A DNA stretch of 64,000 bases from Calothrix membranacea FACHB-236 (GTDB lineage Bacteria; Cyanobacteriota; Cyanobacteriia; Cyanobacteriales; Nostocaceae). Made by a program: the position numbers and the translations under genes. The notes under the pieces are model-generated. The model saw nothing but the letters and a program-made list of their open reading frames with translations. It had not been told where the DNA came from and searched no databases. Below, piece by piece: positions 1-8,128 of this stretch (within the stretch, counting starts at the first letter, position 1; each line of letters opens with the position of its first letter). The stretch spans positions 44,964-108,963 of the forward strand of contig NZ_JACJPX010000020.1 in the NCBI RefSeq assembly GCF_014696315.1, in the 5' to 3' direction.

Positions 1-204
1 ACCAGATGCGAAAGCTACTCCTACACCCTTTAATTTAGCACCACCATTCTTTTTAACTTTCATGTCGAGGTCGGTCTTAGTATACGTAAGACTATCATCA
101 CCAAAAGCTGAAGCAGTGGATACTAAAATAGCACTAGCACCACCTGCTATCAATTGGTTTTCTTCAGCATTTTCTAAATAAGATAAATCTTGGATTAATA
201 GCAT
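1..204 (-). CDS. Double-glycine leader small precursor protein, 3' end cut by window edge
   Basis: Only the first 68 codons are in the window. The protein begins MLLIQDLSYLENAEEN and reaches a Gly-Gly at about residue 22 (IQDLSYLENAEENQLIAGG). The same leader pattern (I-S/Q-D-L-S ... GG) starts the three precursors at 2784-3101, 3518-3829 and 3994-4254. After the GG the core is small-residue rich (ASAILVSTASAFGDDSLTYT) and then Lys/Gly-rich. The ATG at 204 follows a GAG four bases upstream. Seen: leader, GG and gene orientation. Known: C39-peptidase exporters cut after GG. Inferred: this is a substrate of the exporter at 8129-11182. The activity of the core is unknown. Confidence 0.7.
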   Translation of the reverse strand, partial: MLLIQDLSYLENAEENQLIAGGASAILVSTASAFGDDSLTYTKTDLDMKVKKNGGAKLKGVGVAFASG

Positions 205-273
205 CGCTCTTTTTTTGGCAAACTTTTTGATTTGGTATTGAAAACTTAAGACAAATGACAAACCGAATTAGCG

Positions 274-720
274 TTACTCTAGTTCTTGTGGTACAACTAC
301 TCCATATAAGGCTTGTACAGGTGGATCAATGACTATGCCATATAGAGGTTGAGGTTGTGGATCTATTGGTCTAGGAAAAGGAATTGGATAGGGAGGTATT
401 GGTCGAGGATAACCTTTAGGAGGCCAATGAGGATAACCTTTAGGAGGCCAATATTGAAATTTATCATCAATGATTGTTAGACCACCAATAGCTCCTATTA
501 ATTCCTCCTCGTTGAGGTCTTCAAACTGACCTATTTCTTTCAATTCTAGGATTTTAATAGCTGCTGTTTCAAATTCTGCTTTCGAGAATATATAACCACT
601 ATTTTCCAATACTTCTTTAACTTCCTCAGCTTTTTCACTCATTAGTTGAGTCCGAAAAGCCTCATCTTTAACAAGTTTAATCAGAAAGCATTTGACTTTT
701 TCTAAAATTGATAAAGACAT
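274..720 (-). CDS. Nif11-type leader peptide precursor with Pro-rich repeated core
   Basis: A 148-residue protein. Residues 1-80 look like a Nif11-derived leader (long helical, acidic, ending LNEEELIGAIGG), which in cyanobacteria precedes RiPP or bacteriocin-like cores. The core after GG contains WPPKGYP twice in tandem, a run of Pro/Ile/Tyr/Arg (PRPIPPYPIPFPRPIDPQPQ) and two related segments, LYGIVIDPP and LYGVVVPQ. It has no cysteine, so it does not suit a lanthipeptide, and it is low in Ser/Thr. A strong AGGAGG lies 11 bases before the ATG at 720. It is downstream of the GNAT-TPR gene on the same strand with a 62-bp gap. The leader class is fairly secure; the function of the mature peptide is unknown. 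A structural or cell-surface role is as likely as an antimicrobial one. Confidence 0.75.
   Translation of the reverse strand: MSLSILEKVKCFLIKLVKDEAFRTQLMSEKAEEVKEVLENSGYIFSKAEFETAAIKILELKEIGQFEDLNEEELIGAIGGLTIIDDKFQYWPPKGYPHWPPKGYPRPIPPYPIPFPRPIDPQPQPLYGIVIDPPVQALYGVVVPQELE
405..452 (-). repeat. Exact 24-bp tandem duplication inside the Nif11-type precursor core
   Basis: Positions 405-428 and 429-452 are identical. Each copy encodes eight residues (WPPKGYP plus H or R at the junction), so the duplication is in frame and lengthens the core only. Confidence 0.95.
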
Positions 721-782
721 ATTTTAATTACCTCCTAGAAGCAGGTAGTATGACAAGATTGATCCGGTAAAAGAGTCCAATA

Positions 783-2549
783 CTAGGCACAAATGAGGGT
801 TTTATGCTCACTTTGTTCTTGAAGCAGCTGTTCCAAATTTTGGTGAGCTTCTTTGAAGTCTGGCTTTAAAGAAATGGACTGCTGATAGTAAGCGATCGCA
901 TTTTGGAAATCCCCTAGCTGTCTACATTTGCAGCCTAAATCGTTGTTCATCTGTGCGTAATGAGCTTGTTTGTCTGGTGAGAGTTTTCCTTGAGCGTGAA
1001 GCGCATTTGCTAGGTTAACCTCCGCTTCCATACAGTCAGGCTGGAGTTTTAAAGCTTTTTGATAGCAGGCGATCGCATCTTCCCATTTCCCTTGCTGTTG
1101 GAGAGCGTAGCCGAGGTTATTGTATGCTGCGATCGCATTTGGTTGTAGAGTTAAGAGTTGATTATAAATTGCGATCGCTTCAGATAACTGATTTTGAATT
1201 TGGTATAAATTCCCTAAGCTAAATAAAGCCTTGATAGAATTTGGTTGTATTTGAAGCAGGTTTTTAAATAGATGTTCCGCAGTTTGATACTCACCCTTTT
1301 GTCTCATCAACACACCTAGTCCATAAAGTGCTTCTGGGTGATTTGGCTGTAGTTCTAGAATCTGGCGGTATTCCTGCTCGGCTTTTGTGAGTCTGTTTGA
1401 GCGATGATCGCGAACAGCGAGCTGAAGCGCTAAACGAATAATCTCTCTAACATCCTGTTGCTTATTGTGGTAATTCTTATCTTTGACTACGATATGCTGA
1501 ATATGGCGCTCTTGAGTTCCAAAAGCATACTTGTATTCTTCATTCCCCATTAAAAAGTCATAAATTTTAAATCCATTTTGAATAGCATATCGGATTGCGT
1601 CAGCATGGAGAATTAGCCCAGGTGGGGGATTTTTAAAGCTTTCATCACGGCCTGTGATGACAAATAGCATAGCTTTTTGTTGAACATCAATAAAGTTGGC
1701 GATCGCACCTAAAGGTTTCTTCCCTTGCCACAGAACCGGAAGATATAAACAATTATTTTTAAAACAATGACGTAAAATCAGGTGATAGTAATTCATGTTT
1801 ACGTCAAAATTTGCCCGAAATTGCTTCTTCCATCTCGACTCCCAAAACTTTAGTAGTATATCTATCTGAGATTGCAGATTGTCTGCGTTAACGTGGGTGA
1901 TATAAAACTCATCAGAGGTTTCAATTTTCCTTAAAAAGCGCCTAATTTTTTGCCGAGTATTGGAACCGACATAGTTTTGCAAATAACTATCCCAGTCATT
2001 TGGTAACGAGATATAAGGGGCAATATAATGATCTGGATCTTTTTCATTGACGCTTTGAATGCGAATTTGACTAAGTTCAAAACTATCTTGAGAAAAACTC
2101 CTCAATAACAGAGATATCTTTGTATCTGTTGATAGAATACTTTTGACATCGAAACTAGACCATACAAACTGTTGCTGAATGTATGTCACAAAAGCAAGAA
2201 TTACCTTTTCTTCATAACCTGGCAGGCAAATAAGTCCTGTATAATCTGCCATGCTATTTCCTGCCATGCAGATTTCAGTTTCAAATGTGCCTCCATGCTG
2301 GTGTTTTAATGAAATTTTTAAAGGGAAAAAGGCAACATAGGAAGAATCTTCAGTATCTGGTTTAGCAGCTAATATGAACCACGGCTCATGAGTCTGAGGT
2401 AACCATCCAGATAACCAAACCCAAGATAAGAAGAAATGAGCTTGAGGATCAGCCTTGTATACAAAATCCCAATTTTCTCTGACTTTATTAAATGTTTCAA
2501 AGTTATCAATTTTGTCAATATGCATCTTACTGTTTACCTCAGCAATCAT
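783..2549 (-). CDS. CelD/FemAB-like GNAT acyltransferase fused to TPR repeats
   Basis: 588 residues. About residues 15-350 resemble the CelD/BioF2-like acetyltransferase branch of the GNAT superfamily: an early HFFLSWVWLSGWLP segment, a basic RQKIRRFLRK helix, then GAIANFIDVQQKAMLFVITGRD and a late YDFLMGNEEYKYAFG that is typical of this family. Residues about 385-575 are TPR repeats (for example AEQEYRQILELQPNHPEALY and YNNLGYALQQQGKWEDAIAC). No signal peptide or membrane segment is seen. It sits between two precursor genes of the cluster. By family it should transfer an acyl or aminoacyl group; that it modifies the precursors, with the TPRs as docking module, is inference. The ATG at 2549 has a weak GAG; a second ATG at 2525 is possible. 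Confidence 0.75.
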   Translation of the reverse strand: MIAEVNSKMHIDKIDNFETFNKVRENWDFVYKADPQAHFFLSWVWLSGWLPQTHEPWFILAAKPDTEDSSYVAFFPLKISLKHQHGGTFETEICMAGNSMADYTGLICLPGYEEKVILAFVTYIQQQFVWSSFDVKSILSTDTKISLLLRSFSQDSFELSQIRIQSVNEKDPDHYIAPYISLPNDWDSYLQNYVGSNTRQKIRRFLRKIETSDEFYITHVNADNLQSQIDILLKFWESRWKKQFRANFDVNMNYYHLILRHCFKNNCLYLPVLWQGKKPLGAIANFIDVQQKAMLFVITGRDESFKNPPPGLILHADAIRYAIQNGFKIYDFLMGNEEYKYAFGTQERHIQHIVVKDKNYHNKQQDVREIIRLALQLAVRDHRSNRLTKAEQEYRQILELQPNHPEALYGLGVLMRQKGEYQTAEHLFKNLLQIQPNSIKALFSLGNLYQIQNQLSEAIAIYNQLLTLQPNAIAAYNNLGYALQQQGKWEDAIACYQKALKLQPDCMEAEVNLANALHAQGKLSPDKQAHYAQMNNDLGCKCRQLGDFQNAIAYYQQSISLKPDFKEAHQNLEQLLQEQSEHKTLICA

Positions 2550-2783
2550 ATTCTCAGACTTATCTCTTCAGGCTAGATTCTCCTTACATTAAATGTTGGA
2601 AAAGTATCTTATGCAACATAAAAATTCTGAAAAAACTAACCCAATTTCTTAGTAGGAAATGATAGTTTAAAATTTCTGAGTAAACTTTGCAGCTTTGAAG
2701 ATATCCTCACATCCTCTTACAAAGCGGCATTGTTTTATTCCTTAATTAAGTAGTATTGATAATCATCCTATGGGATGAGACTA

Positions 2784-3101
2784 TTAACGTCCGTTGTAAT
2801 AAATTGAAGTGCTTTTACTCCAAGATTTGGCAGTTTGGTTGCCAGTGTTTCCATAAGCTATAGCTTGTGCATCGGCTCTAGTAGACTCAGCACTACCCCA
2901 GTTTTTAACAGTTGTGTTGGCTACAGTATTTGTATAAGTGTTATCACCAATAGCAGCTGCACCTGCAACTGCTGTTGCAGATCCAGAATTAGCTGTTGTT
3001 CCGGTGACTGTAACAGCGTAAACGTAGCCACCTACTACATGGCTGCTTTCGTTAATAGGCTGTAAATAACTTAAGTCTGAGATGATTAATAGCTTTCTCA
3101 C
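2784..3101 (-). CDS. Double-glycine leader small precursor protein, Thr/Ala/Asn-rich core
   Basis: The leader reads ISDLSYLQPINESSHVVGG, matching the other precursors. The core of about 80 residues is rich in Thr, Ala, Asn, Ser and Gly with alternating small/polar residues and no cysteine; it ends TSIYYNGR. A stretch ADAQAIAYGNTGN resembles AEADAYGKDT in the precursor at 3994-4254. I chose the GTG at 3101 because GAGG lies five bases before it and the leader then has the same length as its siblings; another GTG at 3161 would add 20 residues. The composition suggests a beta-rich secreted protein or filament subunit, but nothing proves this. Export by the C39 ABC transporter is inferred. Confidence 0.7.
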   Translation of the reverse strand: MRKLLIISDLSYLQPINESSHVVGGYVYAVTVTGTTANSGSATAVAGAAAIGDNTYTNTVANTTVKNWGSAESTRADAQAIAYGNTGNQTAKSWSKSTSIYYNGR

Positions 3102-3237
3102 ACCTACCTCACGAGAAATTTTGAGACAACTCAGGAATGTGGATTTAATAATATCCAACACTTTGGCTAGGGGTTTGGCAATAATCGAGCCTTACAAGAT
3201 AGAGATTGTATAGGTTCTTGAACCCACAATCCTCAAT

Positions 3238-3453
3238 TCAGTAACCTGAAGAACTGCTGCTAGAACTAGATGCAAAAGAATGACTGGAATGAGATTTTGC
3301 ATAACTCCTAGAACTACTGCCAGATGAAACATTGACTGAAACGGTTTGGCTAGTTTCACCTTCACCAGATGTTTGCACTACGCTTTTCGCTTCGGCAATA
3401 ACCTTACCATCGGGTGAGACTATGCGTTTAACTACAATTTTCTGCTGATTCAT
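3238..3453 (-). CDS. Small conserved-type protein with Ser-rich tail
   Basis: 71 residues from the ATG at 3453 (76 from an ATG at 3468; neither has a clear Shine-Dalgarno). The N-terminal half (MNQQKIVVKRIVSPDGKVIA) looks like a folded beta segment. The C-terminal half is almost wholly Ser, with a few Tyr, His and Lys, ending SSSSSSSGY. There is no GG cleavage motif, so it differs from its neighbours although it lies between two GG-leader genes on the same strand. Its function is not recognised. The tail could be a target of modification or an unfolded linker. Confidence 0.6.
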   Translation of the reverse strand: MNQQKIVVKRIVSPDGKVIAEAKSVVQTSGEGETSQTVSVNVSSGSSSRSYAKSHSSHSFASSSSSSSSGY

Positions 3454-3517
3454 GAGTTGAACAACCATTTGATTGATTGAAAAAATTGCGATCGCTATGA
3501 TGCGATCGCATCAAATA

Positions 3518-3829
3518 CTAACTGGTCTTTTTAGAGTATGAAAAGGCATAAATACGGTCACCTATACTTCCAGATCCTCCAGCAAGGATATGTTTCCCAT
3601 CTTGGCTGGAGGCTCGATATCCGTAATTCTCACCTTTTTGATCACCAAACACTTCAAACAAATATTCACCTTTTTGTTCTGAAGATAATTTATCAAATTC
3701 CGGGATGTTATTTGTTAACCAGTCTAATAGATCAAGTTCCCGTTGTTCCTCTTCTAATAATCCGCCTTGAATGCGGCTACCATTAATTGTTTCACAAAAG
3801 CTTAAATCTTGAATTTTTAATCCGCTCAT
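3518..3829 (-). CDS. Double-glycine leader small precursor protein, acidic core
   Basis: The leader reads IQDLSFCETINGSRIQGG. The core begins LLEEEQRELDLLDWLTNNI, is acidic and partly helical, and ends in a Gly/Ser-rich tail (HILAGGSGSIGDRIYAFSYS). The ATG at 3829 is chosen over 3847 because AGAGG lies five bases upstream of it and the leader then has the family length. The core is unlike the Thr/Ala-rich cores of the two flanking precursors, so one leader class carries different cargos. Substrate of the exporter at 8129-11182 by inference. Confidence 0.68.
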   Translation of the reverse strand: MSGLKIQDLSFCETINGSRIQGGLLEEEQRELDLLDWLTNNIPEFDKLSSEQKGEYLFEVFGDQKGENYGYRASSQDGKHILAGGSGSIGDRIYAFSYSKKTS

Positions 3830-3993
3830 ATGACCTCTTGAAGCCATTTATAAAGATAGCCAGAAACTCTTTATATTCAGTTTCTGGCCACTTTAAATTA
3901 TAGGTATACCGACTTCGGATATCAGCAAGAGAATTGATTCACTGGCTGAATAGATGAGAATCAGTATCTCAAACTTCGACTGCTAATAATTAG

Positions 3994-4254
3994 TTAGTTA
4001 GTAGCAGAGATAGAAACGCTACTAGAAGAGTATGGATCGACGTAAGTGAAGGTTTGAGTCAGAGTGTCTTTACCATAAGCATCAGCTTCAGCAGTAGCAA
4101 GATTACCCTTAACGTATGTCTTTGACACTACATCTTTTTTAATTTTGAAGTACTCATTGAAGTAGATATTGCTGTAGTCGTAACCAAGGTTAAAACCACC
4201 AACAACATTAGCAGACTCAACGTTTTCTAAAAGATTTAAATCAGAAATAATCAT
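3994..4254 (-). CDS. Double-glycine leader small precursor protein, Tyr/Ser/Thr-rich core
   Basis: 86 residues. The leader is MIISDLNLLENVESANVVGG and the core starts FNLGYDYSNIYFNEYFKIKK. It ends with a Thr/Ser-rich segment (TLTQTFTYVDPYSSSSVSIS). The ATG at 4254 has a perfect AGGAG seven bases upstream; a start at 4320 would add a basic extension that the sibling leaders lack. It is the first precursor after the isomerase gene, separated by about 315 bp of AT-rich DNA that probably carries its promoter. The mature protein has no cysteine. Confidence 0.72.
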   Translation of the reverse strand: MIISDLNLLENVESANVVGGFNLGYDYSNIYFNEYFKIKKDVVSKTYVKGNLATAEADAYGKDTLTQTFTYVDPYSSSSVSISATN

Positions 4255-4569
4255 TTGGTTTCTCCTGAGAATCAATCTTCGCTTGGGATTTATCTTGAGC
4301 AGCTTTCTTTTTTTGCTCACATTAATACTTTAGCTTATCCACTCAAAAAGTCAATGTTTTTATTCATATTTTTGATAAAGAAAATATTAAAATACCGAGC
4401 TTACTAATATTAGTAAATGCATTAAAAATAATGCAAAAAAAGAATGCAAAAATCTGAGCAATGCACATAAAAACATTACTCAGACTAAGATAGATGGTTA
4501 TTTGTTAATTATGAAGTAAATATTTAATTCACGATTTTTTGTGCCCATCCAATCATATTTATTATTAAA

Positions 4570-5352
4570 TTAAGCCTGCTTTAGCAGTTGCTCTTGTGGT
4601 TGCAAATTAGTATTTAAATCTAACTGAGTGAGCATTGCTATTCCTTCTAGTTGTTGCTTTAACCAACTAGTAAATAATTCCGAAATGATTTTTTGGCGCA
4701 ATTGCTCATTTAATTGGGGTTGAATAATTTCTTCCACCCAAATCAAATACACACCTTTAAGAGTTGTAATTGGTTTGAGGAGTTCTGGTGGTTTAGCTGC
4801 AAATACGGGTGCTGCTATTTCTGGGCGAAAATCTTTCCGATATCTGACTCCTTGATATCCATATGCACGTCTTTGTTCTGGATTTGAAATATATAAACGC
4901 GCTATTTCTGGAAATGTAGTTTCCCCTTCTTCCAGAGCATAAAAAATTTCCAGAGCTAAGTCCCTATCCTCGAAAATGACTTCGTAAGTGGCCGCTGCAT
5001 CGTAATCCAGTCGGTTGTCATAAAAAAACTTTTCGACTTGAGCAGAAAAAAGATGATTCGCCAACTTTTTAGAAATCAGGCTGTTATAAACTAATTCTTC
5101 AAAATCTTTCACAGACAGATGGTGTTTATCTAACCAAGCCCAGGTTTCTTTCGCCGTCACGAGTTTTTTATCTAACCTGAGTTTGTCTCCCTCTTCTTGT
5201 AATTGTGCTTCTGTAACTTCAATACCAGCTTCCTGAGCCGCTTCGGTAATAATTTGTTGAGATAGGATGGTGTTTATGACATCAGGAATCTGACAAGATA
5301 GTTTGAGGCTATGTATCAAGTCAGAAGTAGAGATGGTTAGATATTCGGGCAT
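4570..5352 (-). CDS. SurA/PpiC-type peptidyl-prolyl isomerase
   Basis: About 260 residues. An N-terminal all-helical SurA-like region (LKLSCQIPDVINTILSQQII to about residue 115) is followed by a parvulin-like domain: AAATYEVIFEDRDLALEIFY, then FPEIARLYISNPEQRRAYGY and a closing GVYLIWVEEI. No signal peptide is seen, so it probably acts in the cytoplasm. I start at the ATG at 5352, which has AAGGA six bases upstream; a TTG at 5367 is the alternative. Its place between the exporter genes and the precursors suggests it keeps precursors in an export-competent state; that role is inferred. Confidence 0.8.
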   Translation of the reverse strand: MPEYLTISTSDLIHSLKLSCQIPDVINTILSQQIITEAAQEAGIEVTEAQLQEEGDKLRLDKKLVTAKETWAWLDKHHLSVKDFEELVYNSLISKKLANHLFSAQVEKFFYDNRLDYDAAATYEVIFEDRDLALEIFYALEEGETTFPEIARLYISNPEQRRAYGYQGVRYRKDFRPEIAAPVFAAKPPELLKPITTLKGVYLIWVEEIIQPQLNEQLRQKIISELFTSWLKQQLEGIAMLTQLDLNTNLQPQEQLLKQA

Positions 5353-5946
5353 GGTGCTATCCTTCAATTGTTAGTTTGATAGCTGTTAGTGGTTAGAACG
5401 CCTCTCCAAGCCTCCCCTATCTTGAAAATGCTCCTAGTTTGCGGCAATACTAACTTGAGCAAGTCTAAGTAAGGGGAGACAGTGGATTAGCACTGGTGAG
5501 GTTTAGAGGCTAAATTCCTTGCTATAAACAAGGAACAAACTGTTAGTCAGACGTGTGGTTCTATCCTGGGAGTTTATCTAGAGCCTAGATAGGATCTATT
5601 CTTGATTCCTTATTAAAACCCGATTTAGAAGAAGGTTCTAGGTCACTTTGGTGGTAACAATGGTTCTAATACGAATGCTCCAAAATCAAGCTACACATTG
5701 ACAGTAGAGGAGTATGGAGAGAATTATCTGAAGCCTGGATCTAGAAAAATTCTCTAAAAACGAAATCCCCGCATTTTTTGAGGATGCTATTGGCAAATAA
5801 GGGTTGATAGGACTTGTTTCCGCAGAAATAGCTGATTTTATGTCTCCATTTCGGAGAATAAATAAAATCACTCTTGTGAGGATTCATATCCTTGAATAGC
5901 CAACGGTATCCTGAAAAAATTCTAGGAGCTAAATTTGTAAATATTG
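5353..5946. other. 594-bp spacer without a convincing gene
   Basis: Short hairpins occur at about 5514-5535 (TTCCTTG / CAAGGAA) and 5575-5592 (TATCTA / TAGATA). No open frame has both a ribosome binding site and a plausible sequence. It may hold the promoter of the isomerase and precursor genes. Confidence 0.5.
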
Positions 5947-6144
5947 TTATGCAGATGCCAAGATAATTGATAATTCCCGGTCAATTTTCTCTGCTAGTTT
6001 ATAAGCCATTAACGGTGGATTGCGGTAGTTGCTGGCAGTTTTTCTAAATCCCCATCGTCTGGCTTCAGCTTCGGAAACTCCAAACTCTGCGGCTAGTTGG
6101 TGGTAAGACCAGCCATATTTTCTCATGAGGTCGATTGGATGCAT
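5947..6144 (-). CDS. Small helix-turn-helix DNA-binding protein
   Basis: 65 residues, starting MHPIDLMRKYGWSYHQLAAE. The stretch SYHQLAAEFGVSEAEARRWG is a good helix-turn-helix, and the rest is one further helix (MAYKLAEKIDRELSIILA). A clear AGGAG precedes the ATG at 6144. It lies between the HlyD-like gene and the isomerase gene on the same strand. It is probably a local regulator of the precursor genes; its targets are unknown. Confidence 0.75.
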   Translation of the reverse strand: MHPIDLMRKYGWSYHQLAAEFGVSEAEARRWGFRKTASNYRNPPLMAYKLAEKIDRELSIILASA

Positions 6145-6239
6145 AATCTTGCTCCTGTGGACTTGGTAGATGAGAATTGGAATGTTTTCTTAGGCAACCC
6201 AACAACAAATTAAGTAAAGCGGTGCAATTAAAGATAGCT

Positions 6240-6310
6240 GGTAAGGGCTGTCATTGGTCATTTGTCATTAGTCATTGGTAAGGGTTTCAAGCCCATTTAC
6301 GTTTCGTAAG
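6240..6310. repeat. STRR block (GTCATTT-type heptamers), similar to one at 8005-8068
   Basis: Both blocks contain several GTCATT(T/A)-type heptamers followed by TCAAGCC(C/T)ATTTACG(T/C)TTC. One lies after and one before the HlyD-like gene, in the same orientation. They look like copies of the same intergenic element. Confidence 0.6.
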
Positions 6311-6435
6311 ATAGTTTGGTGCAATTACCGATTTACTTATTCAGCTGAAAGTCGTTAGCTATTCACTGTTAAGAGTTAACAGTTACCGTTGCACTCGTAG
6401 GGTGATGAACTTTATATCTTTCACCTGTGAGAATG

Positions 6436-7983
6436 CTATATATCTAAACCGCCTTTTTGGAGTTTCTTAAAGGGATCTAAGACAAAATCAATCACCCGAC
6501 GCTGACGAATAATTACTTCTGCGTTGGCTGAATGTCCGGCGGTTAAGGGAATACGTTTTTCGCCGTTTTGAATGTACTGTTTATCTAAGCTGATTTCTAA
6601 TTCATAGGTTTCAAGGTTTCCTTGGGGTGTTTGCTGTACCTTGGAGTCAGGAGATAGCCAAGTAACTTTTCCTTGAGTAATGCCATATTCTTGGAAAGGA
6701 TAAGCATCAAATTTGATTTTGACTGGCATTCCTACCTTTAAAAAACCACTATCCTGACTGGGTATATTGGCCTTGAGGACAACGCCTACATTTTTAGGTG
6801 CAATTTGGGCAATTCTCTGTCCAGGCTGTACCACAGATCCCGGCTTGCTGACGGGAAACTCGAAAATTGTCCCATCTACAGGCGATCGCACTATTCTCTG
6901 CTGTAACTGGATCTTTAAGGCTGTCACTTCGCTACGGGCTTGGAAAATTTGCGATCGCAATGCTGCAATTTGCGTTTCTATATCCTTGAGTTGTTGCTGA
7001 TTTTTTAAAACTGCTAATTTACCAGTTTGCAGTAAGCTTTGATAGCTATTTTCTTCTTCTTGTAGTCGCAGCTTGGCTTGCTCAATATCAGCCTGTAACT
7101 GGTTCATGGTTGTCTGATAACGGCTTTGTTCCTCCGTTAAACGCAATTTTGCTTGCTGAACGTCAGATTTTGCCTTGTCGTAAAGCCTTTTACTTTCTTG
7201 TTGTTCTTTGATCAGTTGATCAATTTGGGTTGCAGAAACAGCGCCATCTGTCAACAGTTTACTAAAGCGCTCAACTTGTCTAGAATCGATTTTTAAACGA
7301 CTTTCAGCCGCTTTTTGGTCATTCGCAGAGGTGCTAATTTGTTGCTGTGCCTGATTGACTAATGCTTGTTTTTCTAAATTTTGTAAATTATAACTACTCT
7401 GCTTTGCATCTAGGTTTTGTTTAGCTTGGTTAACTTGGGCAAGTTTCTCCAAAGCTTGGGATTGGTTTTGTTGTTCCTGAGTACTCAGAGTTAACTGTAA
7501 TTGATGTTTGAGTACATCCAACTGTGCCCTTTGATTTAAAAATCCAGTTAGTTTGGCCTCAGCTTGCTGAAGTTGTGTTTGCAAGACATCAGATTCTAGT
7601 TCTAATAAAACCTGCCCAGCTTTGACAGTATCACCTTCTTTTACCTTCACAACCTTGACACTCCCCCCAGCTTGGGAGTCCAATTTTTGAGTTGCACCTT
7701 GAGGTTCTATCCGTCCTCTAGCGCTTCCTGTCTCATCAACTTTTGCCAGTGTGGCCCAGGGTAAGGCGAGAATAGCAAAGGCTAATAGGACAGAAAAGAC
7801 ACCATGAGTCCAAACCCGAGGTAAGGCATCTAAAAGTTCTTCGGTACTATAGTGCAAATCGTTACTATTATCGGTGGTTGGTACAGCAACCTCAGTATAT
7901 TCCTCATTGTTGCTGTAATCTGTGTAATCATTTTCTTCCTCTTTAGCCAGTGCGGAGGAGGAATTAGCAAATGGATGTGGCAT
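6436..7983 (-). CDS. HlyD-family membrane fusion (adaptor) protein of the peptide exporter
   Basis: About 515 residues. A cytoplasmic N-terminus rich in Asn/Glu/Asp is followed by one membrane segment (VFSVLLAFAILALPWATLA, about 65-85). Next come a biotinyl-lipoyl-like hairpin (GGSVKVVKVKEGDTVKAGQV), a coiled coil of about 200 residues rich in Gln/Leu/Ala, the second lipoyl half (RSPVDGTIFEFPVSKPGSVV) and the beta-barrel region. It would bridge the inner-membrane ABC exporter to a TolC-like outer membrane channel encoded elsewhere. It is 145 bp downstream of the ABC gene on the same strand. The ATG at 7983 is preferred over a TTG at 7998. Confidence 0.9.
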   Translation of the reverse strand: MPHPFANSSSALAKEEENDYTDYSNNEEYTEVAVPTTDNSNDLHYSTEELLDALPRVWTHGVFSVLLAFAILALPWATLAKVDETGSARGRIEPQGATQKLDSQAGGSVKVVKVKEGDTVKAGQVLLELESDVLQTQLQQAEAKLTGFLNQRAQLDVLKHQLQLTLSTQEQQNQSQALEKLAQVNQAKQNLDAKQSSYNLQNLEKQALVNQAQQQISTSANDQKAAESRLKIDSRQVERFSKLLTDGAVSATQIDQLIKEQQESKRLYDKAKSDVQQAKLRLTEEQSRYQTTMNQLQADIEQAKLRLQEEENSYQSLLQTGKLAVLKNQQQLKDIETQIAALRSQIFQARSEVTALKIQLQQRIVRSPVDGTIFEFPVSKPGSVVQPGQRIAQIAPKNVGVVLKANIPSQDSGFLKVGMPVKIKFDAYPFQEYGITQGKVTWLSPDSKVQQTPQGNLETYELEISLDKQYIQNGEKRIPLTAGHSANAEVIIRQRRVIDFVLDPFKKLQKGGLDI

Positions 7984-8004
7984 GGCTACATTTCCCAAAA
8001 TGGT

Positions 8005-8068
8005 ATTGTCATTTGTCTTTGGTCATTCGTCCTTGGTCATTTGTTCAAGCCTATTTACGCTTCAGGGC
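8005..8068. repeat. STRR block between exporter and adaptor genes
   Basis: Repeats of GTCATTTGTC / GTCATTCGTCC followed by TCAAGCCTATTTACGCTTC, matching the block at 6240-6310. The spacer has no room for another gene. Confidence 0.6.
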
Positions 8069-8128
8069 TAAGTTCGATTTATTTCAGAAATTTACGTATC
8101 CTAACTAATAGCAGTCATCAGTCATCAG

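Noticed and set aside
2835..3065. Plus-strand Cys/Ser-rich open frame
   Set aside because: Antisense of a GG-leader precursor; no ribosome site.
5686..5871. Minus-strand 61-residue open frame
   Set aside because: GTG start without ribosome site and no recognisable sequence pattern.
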